DNA from: SZUA-287 sp036397975
GTDB lineage: Bacteria; Bacteroidota; Ignavibacteria; UBA10030; UBA6906
Assembly: GCA_036397975.1 (NCBI GenBank)
Contig: DASWHW010000035.1
Coordinates: 1-60,027 of the forward strand
Length of the DNA stretch: 60,027 nucleotides
Direction of reading: 5' to 3'
Shown here: positions 34,623 through 43,447 of the stretch, piece after piece
How positions within the stretch are numbered: position 1 is the stretch's first letter
Layout: every line of letters starts with the position of its first letter
The notes under the pieces: generated by a model
Told to the model about the DNA's origin: nothing
The model's input: only the letters and a program-made list of their open reading frames with translations
Database searches by the model: none
Made by a program: the position numbers and the translations under genes

Positions 34623-35363
34623 TTACTTCAATTCGAATGAGACATCGACGGATGCCCTGATCGTGATTTCCCCGGTCATGACAGGCGCGCTTGCGGATGA
34701 AGCACTCATCGCATCGAGCCGCGCGTTGTTGAAAACCGGAGACGGAGAGGAAATTGATTCTGCGATTGTGTGAACTTTTCCCAGCACCGCACCAAGCTCT
34801 TTCGCTAGCAGCAAGGCACGCGCCTGTGCATCACCAGCCGCTTTCTGGAGCGCTTCACGCTCTATTTCCCGTTGGCGTGAGGACTCATACATCAACGACC
34901 CAAAACTCGAGGCACCTAACGATGTCGCCCGATCAATAAACTCACCCACCTTTTCCATGAGTGAACCTTGAAAAAGAATGGAAAAATCGTTGTTTCCATT
35001 GTATCCAAGAATTGGCGGCGGCTGGATCTGTCGGGTGTAATCAACGATGGGCGTGACGCTGACACGCGATGTTTGCATATTCTTCGTCTCGACGCCCAGT
35101 GATTTTGCAACAGCAAGGATGGCCGCTGTTCGGGCGTTTGCATCCTTCATCGCCGCAACGGCGGTTTCCCCTCGCGCTATCACCTGCACCGATAACCGAA
35201 CCTGGTCAGGCGCAACAAGAATCTTCCCTTCTCCCCGAACACGGACCGTGCGCTCAGAATCTCGCTTTACGTTGTGGTCGCGGTCCACATCTTGTGCCTG
35301 TACACCGGAAACCAGAGTAGCGATAAACAAACTGCCGACAAAAACATCTCGAAGCATATTCAT
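34623..35363 (-). CDS. SIMPL (DUF541) domain periplasmic protein
   Basis: 246 residues. A signal peptide ends near ALVSGVQAQ (about 23), then one SIMPL/DUF541 domain (about 38-245) with the typical opening RTVRVRGEGKILVAPDQVRLSVQV. The family includes E. coli YggE and is exported; its biochemical role is poorly known. It is inserted between pnp and ileS in the operon, with 0 bp to ileS and 24 bp from pnp. Confidence 0.88.
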   Translation of the reverse strand: MNMLRDVFVGSLFIATLVSGVQAQDVDRDHNVKRDSERTVRVRGEGKILVAPDQVRLSVQVIARGETAVAAMKDANARTAAILAVAKSLGVETKNMQTSRVSVTPIVDYTRQIQPPPILGYNGNNDFSILFQGSLMEKVGEFIDRATSLGASSFGSLMYESSRQREIEREALQKAAGDAQARALLLAKELGAVLGKVHTIAESISSPSPVFNNARLDAMSASSASAPVMTGEITIRASVDVSFELK

Positions 35364-35387
35364 ACAAGTCCTCTATTGTCTAACCAG

Positions 35388-36221
35388 CTAGGAGGGAAGC
35401 CTCTCGACGACTCCCTTCATGATGGCGGTAAGCTTTGGCTCAGTCGACGAAGCGACGGCAATAATCGCCTCCACGTTCGCAGGTTCAAGTGCATCGGGAA
35501 AACACTCGTCGGTGATGATCGAAAAGCCGACAACGTTCAGTCCCATGTGAACCGCAACGATGTTTTCCGGAACTGTGGACATGCCGACTGCATCGGCCCC
35601 GATGAACCGGAGAAAGCGGTACTCGGCCCTCGTCTCCAGATTCGGGCCGGCAACAGCAACAAACACTCCTCGCTCTGTGCGGATTTTCATTTCCAGTGCC
35701 ACTTGCTCTGCCAGTGCGATCAGGTCTCGATTATACGGTTCCGACATGTCAGGGAAGCGCGGGCCAATGGTATCGTCATTCGGACCTATCAGCGGATTGT
35801 CGCCAATGAGATTGATGTGGTCCGTGATGATCATGACGCTCCCTTTCCGAAACTGGGGATTCATTCCACCGGCGGCATTGGAAATCAGCAGAGTGGTGAT
35901 ACCAAGGAACTTCATTACCCGAACGGGGAAGGTCACCTGCTGCATAGTGTACCCCTCGTAATAATGAAAGCGGCCCTGCATAGCAACGACATCCTTGTTC
36001 CCGAGCTTCCCGAAAATCAGTTTTCCGTGGTGGGACTCAACAGTGGAAAGAGGAAAGTGGGGAATGTCGCCATACTCGATCACTGTTTGCGCTTTGATCT
36101 CTTTCGCAAGCCCCCCGAGACCCGTACCGAGAATGATGCCGACGGTCGGCTTCATGGAAGTTTTGGTGCGGAGAAACGCAACCGCCTCATCGATGTTTTT
36201 ACGAAGTTCTGTCATCTTCAA
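35388..36221 (-). CDS. Purine-nucleoside phosphorylase
   Basis: 277 residues, trimeric PNP (PNP/MTAP) family. Motifs include GTGLGGLAKEI (phosphate-binding loop), RFHYYEGYTMQQVTFPVR, LISNAAGGMNP and GVFVAVAGPNLETRAEYRFLR. It splits purine nucleosides with phosphate into base and ribose-1-phosphate, for salvage. The start overlaps the end of divIVA by 23 bp. A start six bases later (MTELRK) is possible. Confidence 0.92.
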   Translation of the reverse strand: MKMTELRKNIDEAVAFLRTKTSMKPTVGIILGTGLGGLAKEIKAQTVIEYGDIPHFPLSTVESHHGKLIFGKLGNKDVVAMQGRFHYYEGYTMQQVTFPVRVMKFLGITTLLISNAAGGMNPQFRKGSVMIITDHINLIGDNPLIGPNDDTIGPRFPDMSEPYNRDLIALAEQVALEMKIRTERGVFVAVAGPNLETRAEYRFLRFIGADAVGMSTVPENIVAVHMGLNVVGFSIITDECFPDALEPANVEAIIAVASSTEPKLTAIMKGVVERLPS

Positions 36222-36747
36222 TATTATTGAGAACGTCCTCTAGGTGAATGGTTGCTTTTCCTGTCCCCTGCGATTCATCTCCTCCGAGTTTTGGGTCAGT
36301 GCCGAGCTCCAGGGTCTTCAAGAGATCAAGTTCAGAGCTGAGGAGTACTCTCAATCTCCCTATTAATGATTCTTTTTTTGCCTGCAGATGACTGTAGTCT
36401 CCCTGGATACGCAGGGCATCCGCGTTTGCCTTGTGGAGAATCGTCTGTGATTGAGATTCAGCCTCCTTAAGGATAAGATCGGCCTCCTTGCGCGCGGCGT
36501 CGTACATGCGCCCGGTGGTTTCTTGCGCCTGCAGCAGCGTCTGCTGAAGTGATTTTTCGATCTGTCGATAGTCCTTCAGTTGGGTGTCCAATTCAATAAA
36601 TTTCTCCCTGTGCTCTTTGTTCAGGCGAAAGAGCTCCTCGAATTCAACTGCCATCATGTCGAGGAATGTTTCCACCTCCACCGGGTCATACCCACGCATA
36701 ACCTTCTTAAACTCCTGCTTCTTGATATCCAGAGGGGTAATTTTCAT
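36199..36747 (-). CDS. divIVA: DivIVA-domain protein
   Basis: 182 residues. The N-terminal DivIVA lipid-binding domain is clear: TPLDIKKQEFKKVMRGYDPVEVETFLD. A long coiled coil follows (about 40-145), then an acidic tail. DivIVA and relatives bind curved membrane and organise division or envelope growth. It overlaps yggS by 4 bp and pnp by 23 bp. Presence next to yggS and upstream of ileS mirrors Gram-positive genomes. Confidence 0.9.
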   Translation of the reverse strand: MKITPLDIKKQEFKKVMRGYDPVEVETFLDMMAVEFEELFRLNKEHREKFIELDTQLKDYRQIEKSLQQTLLQAQETTGRMYDAARKEADLILKEAESQSQTILHKANADALRIQGDYSHLQAKKESLIGRLRVLLSSELDLLKTLELGTDPKLGGDESQGTGKATIHLEDVLNNIEDDRTS

Positions 36748-37460
36748 TTATACTTCTCCTTTGACGATGGATCAGGTTTCTTGCGCGCCCCGAAAATTGC
36801 TGTGCCGATACGAACGAGAGTTGCCCCCTCTTCCACGGCAACTTCAAAATCCCCCGTCATGCCCATGGAGAGGTGGTGCATTGCTACATTCTTCTGATCA
36901 AGCGATCCTCCCTCGTCGCGAAGCTCGCGGAGCGCACGAAACATCGGGCGGGAGCTTTCTGGGTCGGGAAGGAACGGCCCTATGGTCATCAGGCCGGCGA
37001 TGCGTATGCGCCGCATGGACGCAAGATGTTTGATGAACTGTACTGTCTTGTCCGGCCGAACACCATATTTGGAGGACTCCCCCGTGGTGTTTACCTCGAT
37101 CAGAATGTCAATGATCCTGCCGAATTGTGTAGCTCGTTTGTCAATCTCAGCCGCCAACCGGTCATTGTCGACCGAGTGAATCAGATGGATCCACTCGGCA
37201 ACATACTTCACTTTGTTTGATTGCAGGTGTCCAATAAAGTGCCATCGAATATCGTTCCCGAGGGTTTTGTGTTTCCCCAGAAGCTCCTGAACGTAGTTTT
37301 CTCCAATATCAATCGCCCCGCCGAGAGCAGCCTCCTGGATCTTATCGGCAGGGAATGTCTTGGAGACGGCAACGAGTGTTACCTCAGAAGGATTCCTGCC
37401 GACACGAATGCAGGCTGCAGCAAGCTTCTGCCTTATTTCGGATACATTTTCGGCAATCAT
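36744..37460 (-). CDS. yggS: YggS/PLPBP-family PLP homeostasis protein
   Basis: 238 residues, a fold-type III PLP-binding barrel without known catalysis. The PLP lysine lies in LVAVSKTFPADKI and the phosphate-binding region in MHHLSMGMTGDFEVAVEEGATLVRIGTAIFG. It regulates pyridoxal phosphate and amino acid pools. First gene of the operon, with a promoter just upstream and a leader of about 10 nt. Confidence 0.92.
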   Translation of the reverse strand: MIAENVSEIRQKLAAACIRVGRNPSEVTLVAVSKTFPADKIQEAALGGAIDIGENYVQELLGKHKTLGNDIRWHFIGHLQSNKVKYVAEWIHLIHSVDNDRLAAEIDKRATQFGRIIDILIEVNTTGESSKYGVRPDKTVQFIKHLASMRRIRIAGLMTIGPFLPDPESSRPMFRALRELRDEGGSLDQKNVAMHHLSMGMTGDFEVAVEEGATLVRIGTAIFGARKKPDPSSKEKYK

Positions 37461-37476
37461 TGAAAGCTAAGGTGCT

Positions 37477-37505
37477 AATATAATCCATTCATGCCCGAAA
37501 ATCAA
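37477..37505 (-). promoter_or_regulatory. Promoter of the yggS-rluD operon
   Basis: On the minus strand, TTGATT (37505-37500), a 17-nt spacer and TATATT (37482-37477). Transcription would begin near 37470, about 10 nt before the yggS ATG, so the leader is too short for a usual Shine-Dalgarno. Confidence 0.58.
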
Positions 37506-37635
37506 CGAACTTCTGGTCATCCACCTCATCGGTTCCAGCTTCACTTGCATCAGGTTGGTTTTTTGGTTTTCTTGGACCGCAAGTGAGGAGTATTCTCTTC
37601 ATAACGACAGGGCCACCATCGTAACGGGGAGCGCA

Positions 37636-39048
37636 ATGAGTCTTTTCGACTACGAGAACTTTGATGATGAGATGGACGACGAATCCGGGCGGCAGGACCG
37701 ATTCGAGGATGAACTCAAGAAGATCAAGGATGGTTCTTCCAATCTCACCAACCTGGAAGCCCTGGAAGAAATCGTCAACTACTACTTCGAAAACGAGAAG
37801 TACGAAGACGCTCTCCATTTTGTCGACCAGCTTCTCACACTCGTCCCCTACAGCGCCGATTACTGGCAGCGCAAAGGTCTTATCCTTCATAACCTGGAAC
37901 GATACGAAGATGCGCTGGAAAGCCTCGACAGGGCCCTCAACCTGAACCCCGTCGATCCCGAGACACTCATCAGCAAAGGAATTGCCCTCGACGACCTCGG
38001 CAGAATGGATGAGGCGATTACTTATTTTGAACGGACGCTGGAGGTAGATCCCTCCAATGAAGAAGCGCTCTTTAACAAGGCGATCTCTTTAGAGAAGATG
38101 GGCAAGTATGATGAGTCAATCGTCGTATTCAGATTCCTCCTTGACACGAATGGGGGCCACCGGGACGCCTGGTATGAGCTGGGGTATTGTTACGACTATC
38201 TCGACCGCCTGGAAGAATCACTCAGCTGTTACGAGCGACACCTCGACCTCGACCCGTACAACTACAACGCCTGGTACAATCGTGGAATCGTGCTGAACAG
38301 ACTCGGGAACTTTAACACGGCGATCGAGAGCTATGACATGTCGCTTGCCGTTCATGAACGTTTTCCCGCGGCGTGGTATAACAAGGGAAACGCATACGCC
38401 AATATGGGGCGTCTCCACGACGCGGTCTCGTGCTATCTTGAAACACTTCGCTTAGAGGAAAAGGACGTGCCTGCGTGGCATAACCTCGGTAATGCCTATG
38501 AGGAGCTTGGCGAATATGAAAAGGCCATTGACTCTTTTACCCATGCCGTGAAATTGGACCCCGAGCATTACGAATCATTCTTTGGCAGAGGGTCATGCCA
38601 CGATGCGCTTGAACACTATCGCAAAGCGCTCGCCGATTACAATAAAGCGCTCTCTCTCTGCAAGGATTATCCGGAGCTCTGGTACGCCAAGGCTGACCTG
38701 CTCTACAATATGGGACGCGCCCGCGAATCCCTTATTAGTTACCGGATGACCACGAAATTGCAGCCCGACAACTATGAGGCGTGGCTGGATTATGGGGAGA
38801 CGTTGTTTGAATTAGGCTATTTCAATCAATCGTTGAAATCGTTCGACAAGGCAATTGAGGTTCATCCGAAGGCCGCCGATCCGTTCTATTGCCGGGCAAA
38901 AGTGTTGCTGGTGCTAAACCGAACCTTTGAGGCCCTGGAGTCTCTCAAAAGTTCATTCCAGCTTGATCCCGAAAAGCGAAAACGGTTTTATGAGGAGTTC
39001 CCCGGGGTTCGTTCAATTAAGGAGTTTCGCAATCTCCTGCAAAAATAG
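37636..39048 (+). CDS. Tetratricopeptide repeat protein
   Basis: 470 residues from ATG 37636, preceded by GGGGAG at 6 nt. An acidic N-terminus (about 1-45) leads into some twelve consecutive 34-residue TPRs (about 50-450), including HDALEHYRKALADYNKALSL and NYNAWYNRGIVLNRLGN. No signal peptide, membrane segment or enzyme motif is present; it should be a cytoplasmic protein-protein interaction scaffold. It diverges from yggS across 175 bp and precedes larE by 69 bp. Partner unknown. Confidence 0.85.
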   Translation: MSLFDYENFDDEMDDESGRQDRFEDELKKIKDGSSNLTNLEALEEIVNYYFENEKYEDALHFVDQLLTLVPYSADYWQRKGLILHNLERYEDALESLDRALNLNPVDPETLISKGIALDDLGRMDEAITYFERTLEVDPSNEEALFNKAISLEKMGKYDESIVVFRFLLDTNGGHRDAWYELGYCYDYLDRLEESLSCYERHLDLDPYNYNAWYNRGIVLNRLGNFNTAIESYDMSLAVHERFPAAWYNKGNAYANMGRLHDAVSCYLETLRLEEKDVPAWHNLGNAYEELGEYEKAIDSFTHAVKLDPEHYESFFGRGSCHDALEHYRKALADYNKALSLCKDYPELWYAKADLLYNMGRARESLISYRMTTKLQPDNYEAWLDYGETLFELGYFNQSLKSFDKAIEVHPKAADPFYCRAKVLLVLNRTFEALESLKSSFQLDPEKRKRFYEEFPGVRSIKEFRNLLQK

Positions 39049-39117
39049 TTACCGTCTCTTCCACTACAATTACCTTTGGCCTCACCTGCTCGTGAGGTCA
39101 ATTTTTTTAGAAACGTT

Positions 39118-39963
39118 ATGATGAATGAACAATTAGAGAAAAAGTACCAGACTCTTCGGAATATTCTTCGGGAGATGAAAGGTGTTGCGGTCGGATACTC
39201 CGGCGGCGTTGACAGTACGTTGCTTATCAAGGTTGCGTCCGATGTTCTCGGAGAACATGCCATTGCAATGATAGGCCGGTCAGCGACATATCCGACAAGC
39301 GAGTTTCAGGAAGCGTTGGAGATTGTCCAGGCAATCGGCGCACGCTATGTTGTCGTGGAGACGGAAGAAACCGACGTGCTGAAGTTTCAGGAAAACCCTC
39401 CCGATCGATGTTACTTTTGCAAAACGGAGCTTTTTGGAAAACTCAACGAGCTTGCTGCACGAGAGAATATCCCCTGGATCGCTGATGGAACCATCACCGA
39501 CGATGTTGGTGACTTCCGTCCGGGTATGCGTGCGAAAGCCGAGCAGAATGTCCGCTCCCCGTTGCTTGAAGCTGGTTTTTCCAAGGACGAGGTCCGCAAG
39601 CTCTCTCACCATCTCGGCCTGCCGACGTGGGACAAGCCTGCTTTTGCGTGCCTCTCCTCTCGGTTTCCGTACCATATGGGAATTACCAAAGAGAACCTCT
39701 CGCGAGTCGACCGGGCAGAAGGACTTCTCCGGAGTCTGGGATTCCGGAATTATCGAGTCCGGTTCCATGATGAACGGACTGCCCGCATTGAGCTGGGGGT
39801 GCCTGAGATACAGCGCATGGTGGAACCTTCCTTGCGGGAGAACGTCGTCCGCCAGCTGAAGGAACTCGGATTCATTTATGTCACTCTCGATCTACAGGGA
39901 TATCGCACCGGTTCCATGAACGAAGTTCTCACCGACGAGGTGAAGCAGCAGTACTCTCCTTAA
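39118..39963 (+). CDS. larE: LarE-type sulfur transferase with three conserved cysteines
   Basis: 281 residues from ATG 39118 (a second ATG follows directly). The PP-loop ATP site is GYSGGVDSTLL. LarE carboxylates' downstream step: it adenylates a nicotinate-derived carboxylate and inserts sulfur during synthesis of the nickel-pincer cofactor of lactate racemase. Cys178 (in KPAFACLSSRFP) matches the essential LarE cysteine. Two more, Cys98 and Cys101 (RCYFCK), give the three-Cys pattern of LarE proteins that use a [4Fe-4S] cluster rather than sacrificing their own sulfur. No larA, larB or larC is in the window. It lies 10 bp before the NADH dehydrogenase gene. Confidence 0.88.
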   Translation: MMNEQLEKKYQTLRNILREMKGVAVGYSGGVDSTLLIKVASDVLGEHAIAMIGRSATYPTSEFQEALEIVQAIGARYVVVETEETDVLKFQENPPDRCYFCKTELFGKLNELAARENIPWIADGTITDDVGDFRPGMRAKAEQNVRSPLLEAGFSKDEVRKLSHHLGLPTWDKPAFACLSSRFPYHMGITKENLSRVDRAEGLLRSLGFRNYRVRFHDERTARIELGVPEIQRMVEPSLRENVVRQLKELGFIYVTLDLQGYRTGSMNEVLTDEVKQQYSP

Positions 39964-39973
39964 ACCTGCACCG

Positions 39974-41206
39974 ATGGTTATCACTCGTTCGCGCCTCGTG
40001 GTCCTTGGCACCGGCTTCGGTGCATTCAATATTGTGAAACGAATTTCGGATGACTATGATGTTACAGTCATCAGTCCACGGAACCACTTTCTTTTCACCC
40101 CTCTTCTTCCAAGCACCACGGTTGGTACAATCGAGTTTCGCAGTATCATTGAACCGATTCGGTATGCACGAAGAAGGATTATTTTCTATCACGCGGAGGC
40201 AATCGATGTACTGACGGAGTCCAAAACGGTATCCTGCGTTGGTGTAGGGACACAACAGAAGTTTGAGGTTCCCTTCGATGTTCTCGTGATCGCTGTCGGT
40301 GCTGTCAGCAATTCCTTCGGGATTCCCGGCGTTGAAACCCATGCGTATTTTCTGAAAGAGCTGGCCGATGCACGTGCCCTACGACAGCGCATCATCCAGT
40401 GCTTCGAGCTGGCCAATCTTCCGGAAACGACCGTCGAGCGCCGGGCGCAGTTGTTACATTTTGTTGTGTGTGGTGGAGGGCCGACCGGCGTTGAATTTGC
40501 CGCTGAGCTGAACGATTTTCTTCAGGAGGATCTGCAGAAATCCTACGCACACGTCCTTCCGGAAGCTCGTATAACGCTCGTAGAGGCCGCTTCGGAGATC
40601 CTCTCCACCTTCGATCAGAAGCTACGTCACTACGCAACAGCTCTCTTCCGGCGACAGCGGATCACTGTGCTGACCGATTCGCCAGTCACGAAAGTCGATG
40701 ATGGAGTGCTGTATCTCAACGACGGGTCAAAGCTGCTCTTTGGCTTGTTGCTTTGGTCAACGGGCAACGGTCCCACAAAGCTTGCAAACACTGTTCGTCT
40801 TCATAAAGATGAGCGCTCACGATTTCTTGTGGATAGATTCTTTCGCGTGCAGGGACAGGAGAATATTTATGCGATGGGTGACTGCAGCGCCGTGGAAGGT
40901 GCACCGCTCCCCGCAACATCGCAGGTTGCCCAACAGCAGGGGAAATATCTCGCGCAGGCATTGAATCGGCGCGTGCGCAAGCAATCGGTGGAGCCTTTCG
41001 AGTACCATCACCTGGGCATGCTCGCGTACGTGGGAAACAACAAAGCGCTCGCCGATCTTCAGAACTTCAAAGGGCGAGGCCTTGCAACGTGGCTCTTCTG
41101 GCGTTCCGCGTACCTCTCCAGGAGTGTGAGCGTCAAGAACAAAGTGCTTGTCATGTTTGATTGGATGAAGGCAAAAGTGTTCGGAAGAGATATCAGTCAA
41201 TTTTGA
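39974..41206 (+). CDS. ndh: Type II NADH dehydrogenase (NDH-2)
   Basis: 410 residues. FAD site LVVLGTGFGAFNIVKRI, NADH site VVCGGGPTGVEFAAELNDF, and the second FAD block IYAMGDCSAVEG are all present. The C-terminus (ATWLFWRSAYLSRSVSVKNKVLVMFDWMKAKVFGRD) is the amphipathic helix that anchors NDH-2 to the inner leaflet. It passes electrons from NADH to quinone without pumping protons. Fits bacterial and yeast NDH-2 length. Start ATG 39974 is 10 bp after larE. Confidence 0.88.
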   Translation: MVITRSRLVVLGTGFGAFNIVKRISDDYDVTVISPRNHFLFTPLLPSTTVGTIEFRSIIEPIRYARRRIIFYHAEAIDVLTESKTVSCVGVGTQQKFEVPFDVLVIAVGAVSNSFGIPGVETHAYFLKELADARALRQRIIQCFELANLPETTVERRAQLLHFVVCGGGPTGVEFAAELNDFLQEDLQKSYAHVLPEARITLVEAASEILSTFDQKLRHYATALFRRQRITVLTDSPVTKVDDGVLYLNDGSKLLFGLLLWSTGNGPTKLANTVRLHKDERSRFLVDRFFRVQGQENIYAMGDCSAVEGAPLPATSQVAQQQGKYLAQALNRRVRKQSVEPFEYHHLGMLAYVGNNKALADLQNFKGRGLATWLFWRSAYLSRSVSVKNKVLVMFDWMKAKVFGRDISQF

Positions 41207-41218
41207 AATGGATTGTTC

Positions 41219-41641
41219 GTGACTCAGTACAAGCGATTCGAAACAGAGATAATTGTCCGGCCCGATGACATCGACATGAACAATCATGTTCATAATTCAA
41301 AGTACCTTGACTACGTGTTGTTCGCACGCTACGATCAGATGCAGCGGTGTTATAAAATGCCCATGGGCGATTTCGTTCAGCAGGGCTGGGCCTGGGTTGT
41401 CAAAACCTGTTTCATTGAATTCAAGCGTCCGCTGAACAATGCAGAGCACATTGTGGTGCGCACGTGGATCGATTCCTTTGAAAAGGCCGATGTCAAAGTT
41501 TGCTTTCAGATTCTGAAGAAAGAAAACGGTAAGCTCTCTGCAGAGGGATATTTCGTGAACACAATGATTTCAACTGCGAGCGGAAGGGCTGAGGCGATTC
41601 CCCGGAAGGTCATCGACCACTATGCGCAGTATACGGAGTAG
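41219..41641 (+). CDS. Hotdog-fold acyl-CoA thioesterase
   Basis: 140 residues from GTG 41219; a TTG at 41213 is the only other nearby in-frame start. The YbgC/4-hydroxybenzoyl-CoA thioesterase signature is clear: VRPDDIDMNNHVHNSKYLDYVLFAR, with Asp and His near the active site. It hydrolyses acyl-CoA or acyl-ACP esters; the specific substrate is not known. It starts 12 bp after ndh in the same run. Confidence 0.85.
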   Translation: MTQYKRFETEIIVRPDDIDMNNHVHNSKYLDYVLFARYDQMQRCYKMPMGDFVQQGWAWVVKTCFIEFKRPLNNAEHIVVRTWIDSFEKADVKVCFQILKKENGKLSAEGYFVNTMISTASGRAEAIPRKVIDHYAQYTE

Positions 41642-41658
41642 GGAGATAACCCGCTTCA

Positions 41659-41687
41659 TTGATTCTCCTTCACAATTAGAGTACTTT
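41659..41687 (+). promoter_or_regulatory. Possible promoter of the PD40-pyrF-DUF2851 genes
   Basis: TTGATT (41659-41664), a 17-nt spacer and TACTTT (41682-41687). The -35 is the same as at four other promoters in the window; the -10 is weak. Leader about 35 nt. Confidence 0.4.
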
Positions 41688-41728
41688 TCACTCAAACGGT
41701 CATCGACATCATTATTAGCTAATCCTTT

Positions 41729-42583
41729 ATGCACCGAATTTTCTTTTTCCTCTTTTCCTTTTCGATCCTTGTTCTTGGGGGAGGGTGTTCAAAAGAGAGA
41801 CCGGTCGGAGAAATCGTTTTTACTTCCAGTCGTGATGGCAACCTGGAAATCTACTCTATGGCGGGAGATGGAACGAATCCTCGGCGGTTGACAAACGATC
41901 CCGCGAATGACGATTCGCCGGCCTGGTCACCTGATGGGAATTCTATTCTGTTTGCGTCCGATCGTGACGGGTTTTGGAACATCTACGAAATGAGTGCGGT
42001 CGGCGCTGACATTCGACAGCTAACCACGGGACGAGAAACGAATATTGAGCCATGCTGGGGAAAGGATGGCGGAACGATCGGATTCATCTCCTCGCGAGAT
42101 ACAATCGGTGGGGAACTATACCTGATGAACCGCGACGGATCGAACGTCCGACGTATTACGCATGGCGGGTTGGTGAAAGAAGCATCCGTTCTCAGTCCCG
42201 ATGGAATGCATGCGTGCATCACTCTCAATGATCGCGACGTCCGATCGCTGGCAATGGTGAATCTGTCGACCGGTCATATCGAACCATTCCCTACTCCGGG
42301 GAAACATAGTCAGCGGGCAAAATTTTCTGCCGATGGTTCTGCGCTGGTTTTATCTTCCTACGTCAACGGGTCTTTCAAGCTATTCACGATTTCCAATACC
42401 GGTGATCATTCACTTCAGGTTACACGAGATGGCACACATGACGTTTATCCAACATGGGGGTGGAAAACTGACGAAGTAATCTACGTAAAGCGCGGAGGCA
42501 TTTATCGTCTTCAACTTGAAACCGGAAAGGAATCGATGCTTTCCAACGGTGGTGATGCCAAACCGGACTGGACCTCACATTAG
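41729..42583 (+). CDS. PD40/TolB-like beta-propeller lipoprotein
   Basis: 284 residues. Lipobox LGGGC at about 17-21. Six PD40/WD40-like blades follow, with repeats such as EIVFTSSRDGNLEIYSM, SPDGNSILFASDRDGFWNIYEM and GTIGFISSRDTIGGELYLM. Similar to the C-terminal propeller of TolB, but the TolB N-terminal domain is missing and no tol-pal gene is nearby. A lipid-anchored binding or scaffolding role is likely. It is 9 bp before pyrF. Confidence 0.85.
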   Translation: MHRIFFFLFSFSILVLGGGCSKERPVGEIVFTSSRDGNLEIYSMAGDGTNPRRLTNDPANDDSPAWSPDGNSILFASDRDGFWNIYEMSAVGADIRQLTTGRETNIEPCWGKDGGTIGFISSRDTIGGELYLMNRDGSNVRRITHGGLVKEASVLSPDGMHACITLNDRDVRSLAMVNLSTGHIEPFPTPGKHSQRAKFSADGSALVLSSYVNGSFKLFTISNTGDHSLQVTRDGTHDVYPTWGWKTDEVIYVKRGGIYRLQLETGKESMLSNGGDAKPDWTSH

Positions 42584-42592
42584 CGGCATTCA

Positions 42593-43423
42593 ATGAATAC
42601 TCCTTTTTATGAACGTTTGAGAACTGCTCAACGCACCAACGATTCTCTTGTATGCGTCGGGTTGGATACGGACCCCTCCCGGCTCCCCTCTTCCCTGCAG
42701 TCGCAGACGGATGCCGTGGTGGAATTCAACAGAAAAATTATCGACGCGACGCATGATCTCGTGTGCGCGTACAAACTCAACCTTGCATTCTATGAGGCTC
42801 TCGGGGACCGATGCTGGGATACAATCCATCGGACGCTTCAGTATATCCCTCAAGAGGTCGTTACGATCGCTGATGCGAAACGGGGGGATATCGGAAACAC
42901 CGCCACGATGTATGCTCGGTCGATGTTCGATGACTTTCAGTTCACCGCAACCACGGTAAACCCATTCATGGGAAAAGATTCTGTTGCTCCGTTTCTGGTG
43001 AACCCAGCCCGCGGCACTTTTGTTCTTGCCCTTACATCAAATCCGGGAGCGCGAGACTTCCAGTATATGCGGTTTAACAAGAAGCCACTCTATGAGCACA
43101 TTGCAGCGCGAGTGAAAAAGTGGAATGCGAAGAAGAATTGTGGGCTTGTCGTCGGAGCAACACGATCGCGTGAGCTACAGCGTCTTCGGGCCATCGTTCC
43201 GCAAATGCCGTTTCTCATCCCGGGAGTTGGCACTCAGGGAGGGAATCTGCGATCGGCGGTGCGCTATGGATGCGATAAGCATGGTGCGATAGCTGTCATC
43301 AACGCGAGCCGAAGCGTTTTATATGCGTCTGCGGGGGATGATTTCGCTGATGCTGCCCGCGATGCAGTCATCTCTCTCCGTGCAGAAATAAATATTCTCC
43401 GCGCAAAGTATTTCAAGAAGTAG
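42593..43423 (+). CDS. pyrF: Orotidine-5'-phosphate decarboxylase, type 2
   Basis: 276 residues, the length of the PyrF type 2 group. Key residues are VCVGLDTDPSRLP, the catalytic Lys-Asp array in ADAKRGDIGNTATMYA, and the phosphate loop FLIPGVGTQGGN. It makes UMP from OMP in the last step of de novo pyrimidine synthesis. No other pyr gene is adjacent. Confidence 0.93.
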   Translation: MNTPFYERLRTAQRTNDSLVCVGLDTDPSRLPSSLQSQTDAVVEFNRKIIDATHDLVCAYKLNLAFYEALGDRCWDTIHRTLQYIPQEVVTIADAKRGDIGNTATMYARSMFDDFQFTATTVNPFMGKDSVAPFLVNPARGTFVLALTSNPGARDFQYMRFNKKPLYEHIAARVKKWNAKKNCGLVVGATRSRELQRLRAIVPQMPFLIPGVGTQGGNLRSAVRYGCDKHGAIAVINASRSVLYASAGDDFADAARDAVISLRAEINILRAKYFKK

Positions 43424-43447
43424 TCTCATCGCAACCATGGGTTTCGA

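Noticed and set aside
35274..36230. Long open frame on the plus strand opposite purine-nucleoside phosphorylase
   Set aside because: It is antisense to a clear enzyme gene with conserved motifs and has no recognisable domain; a composition effect of the real gene.
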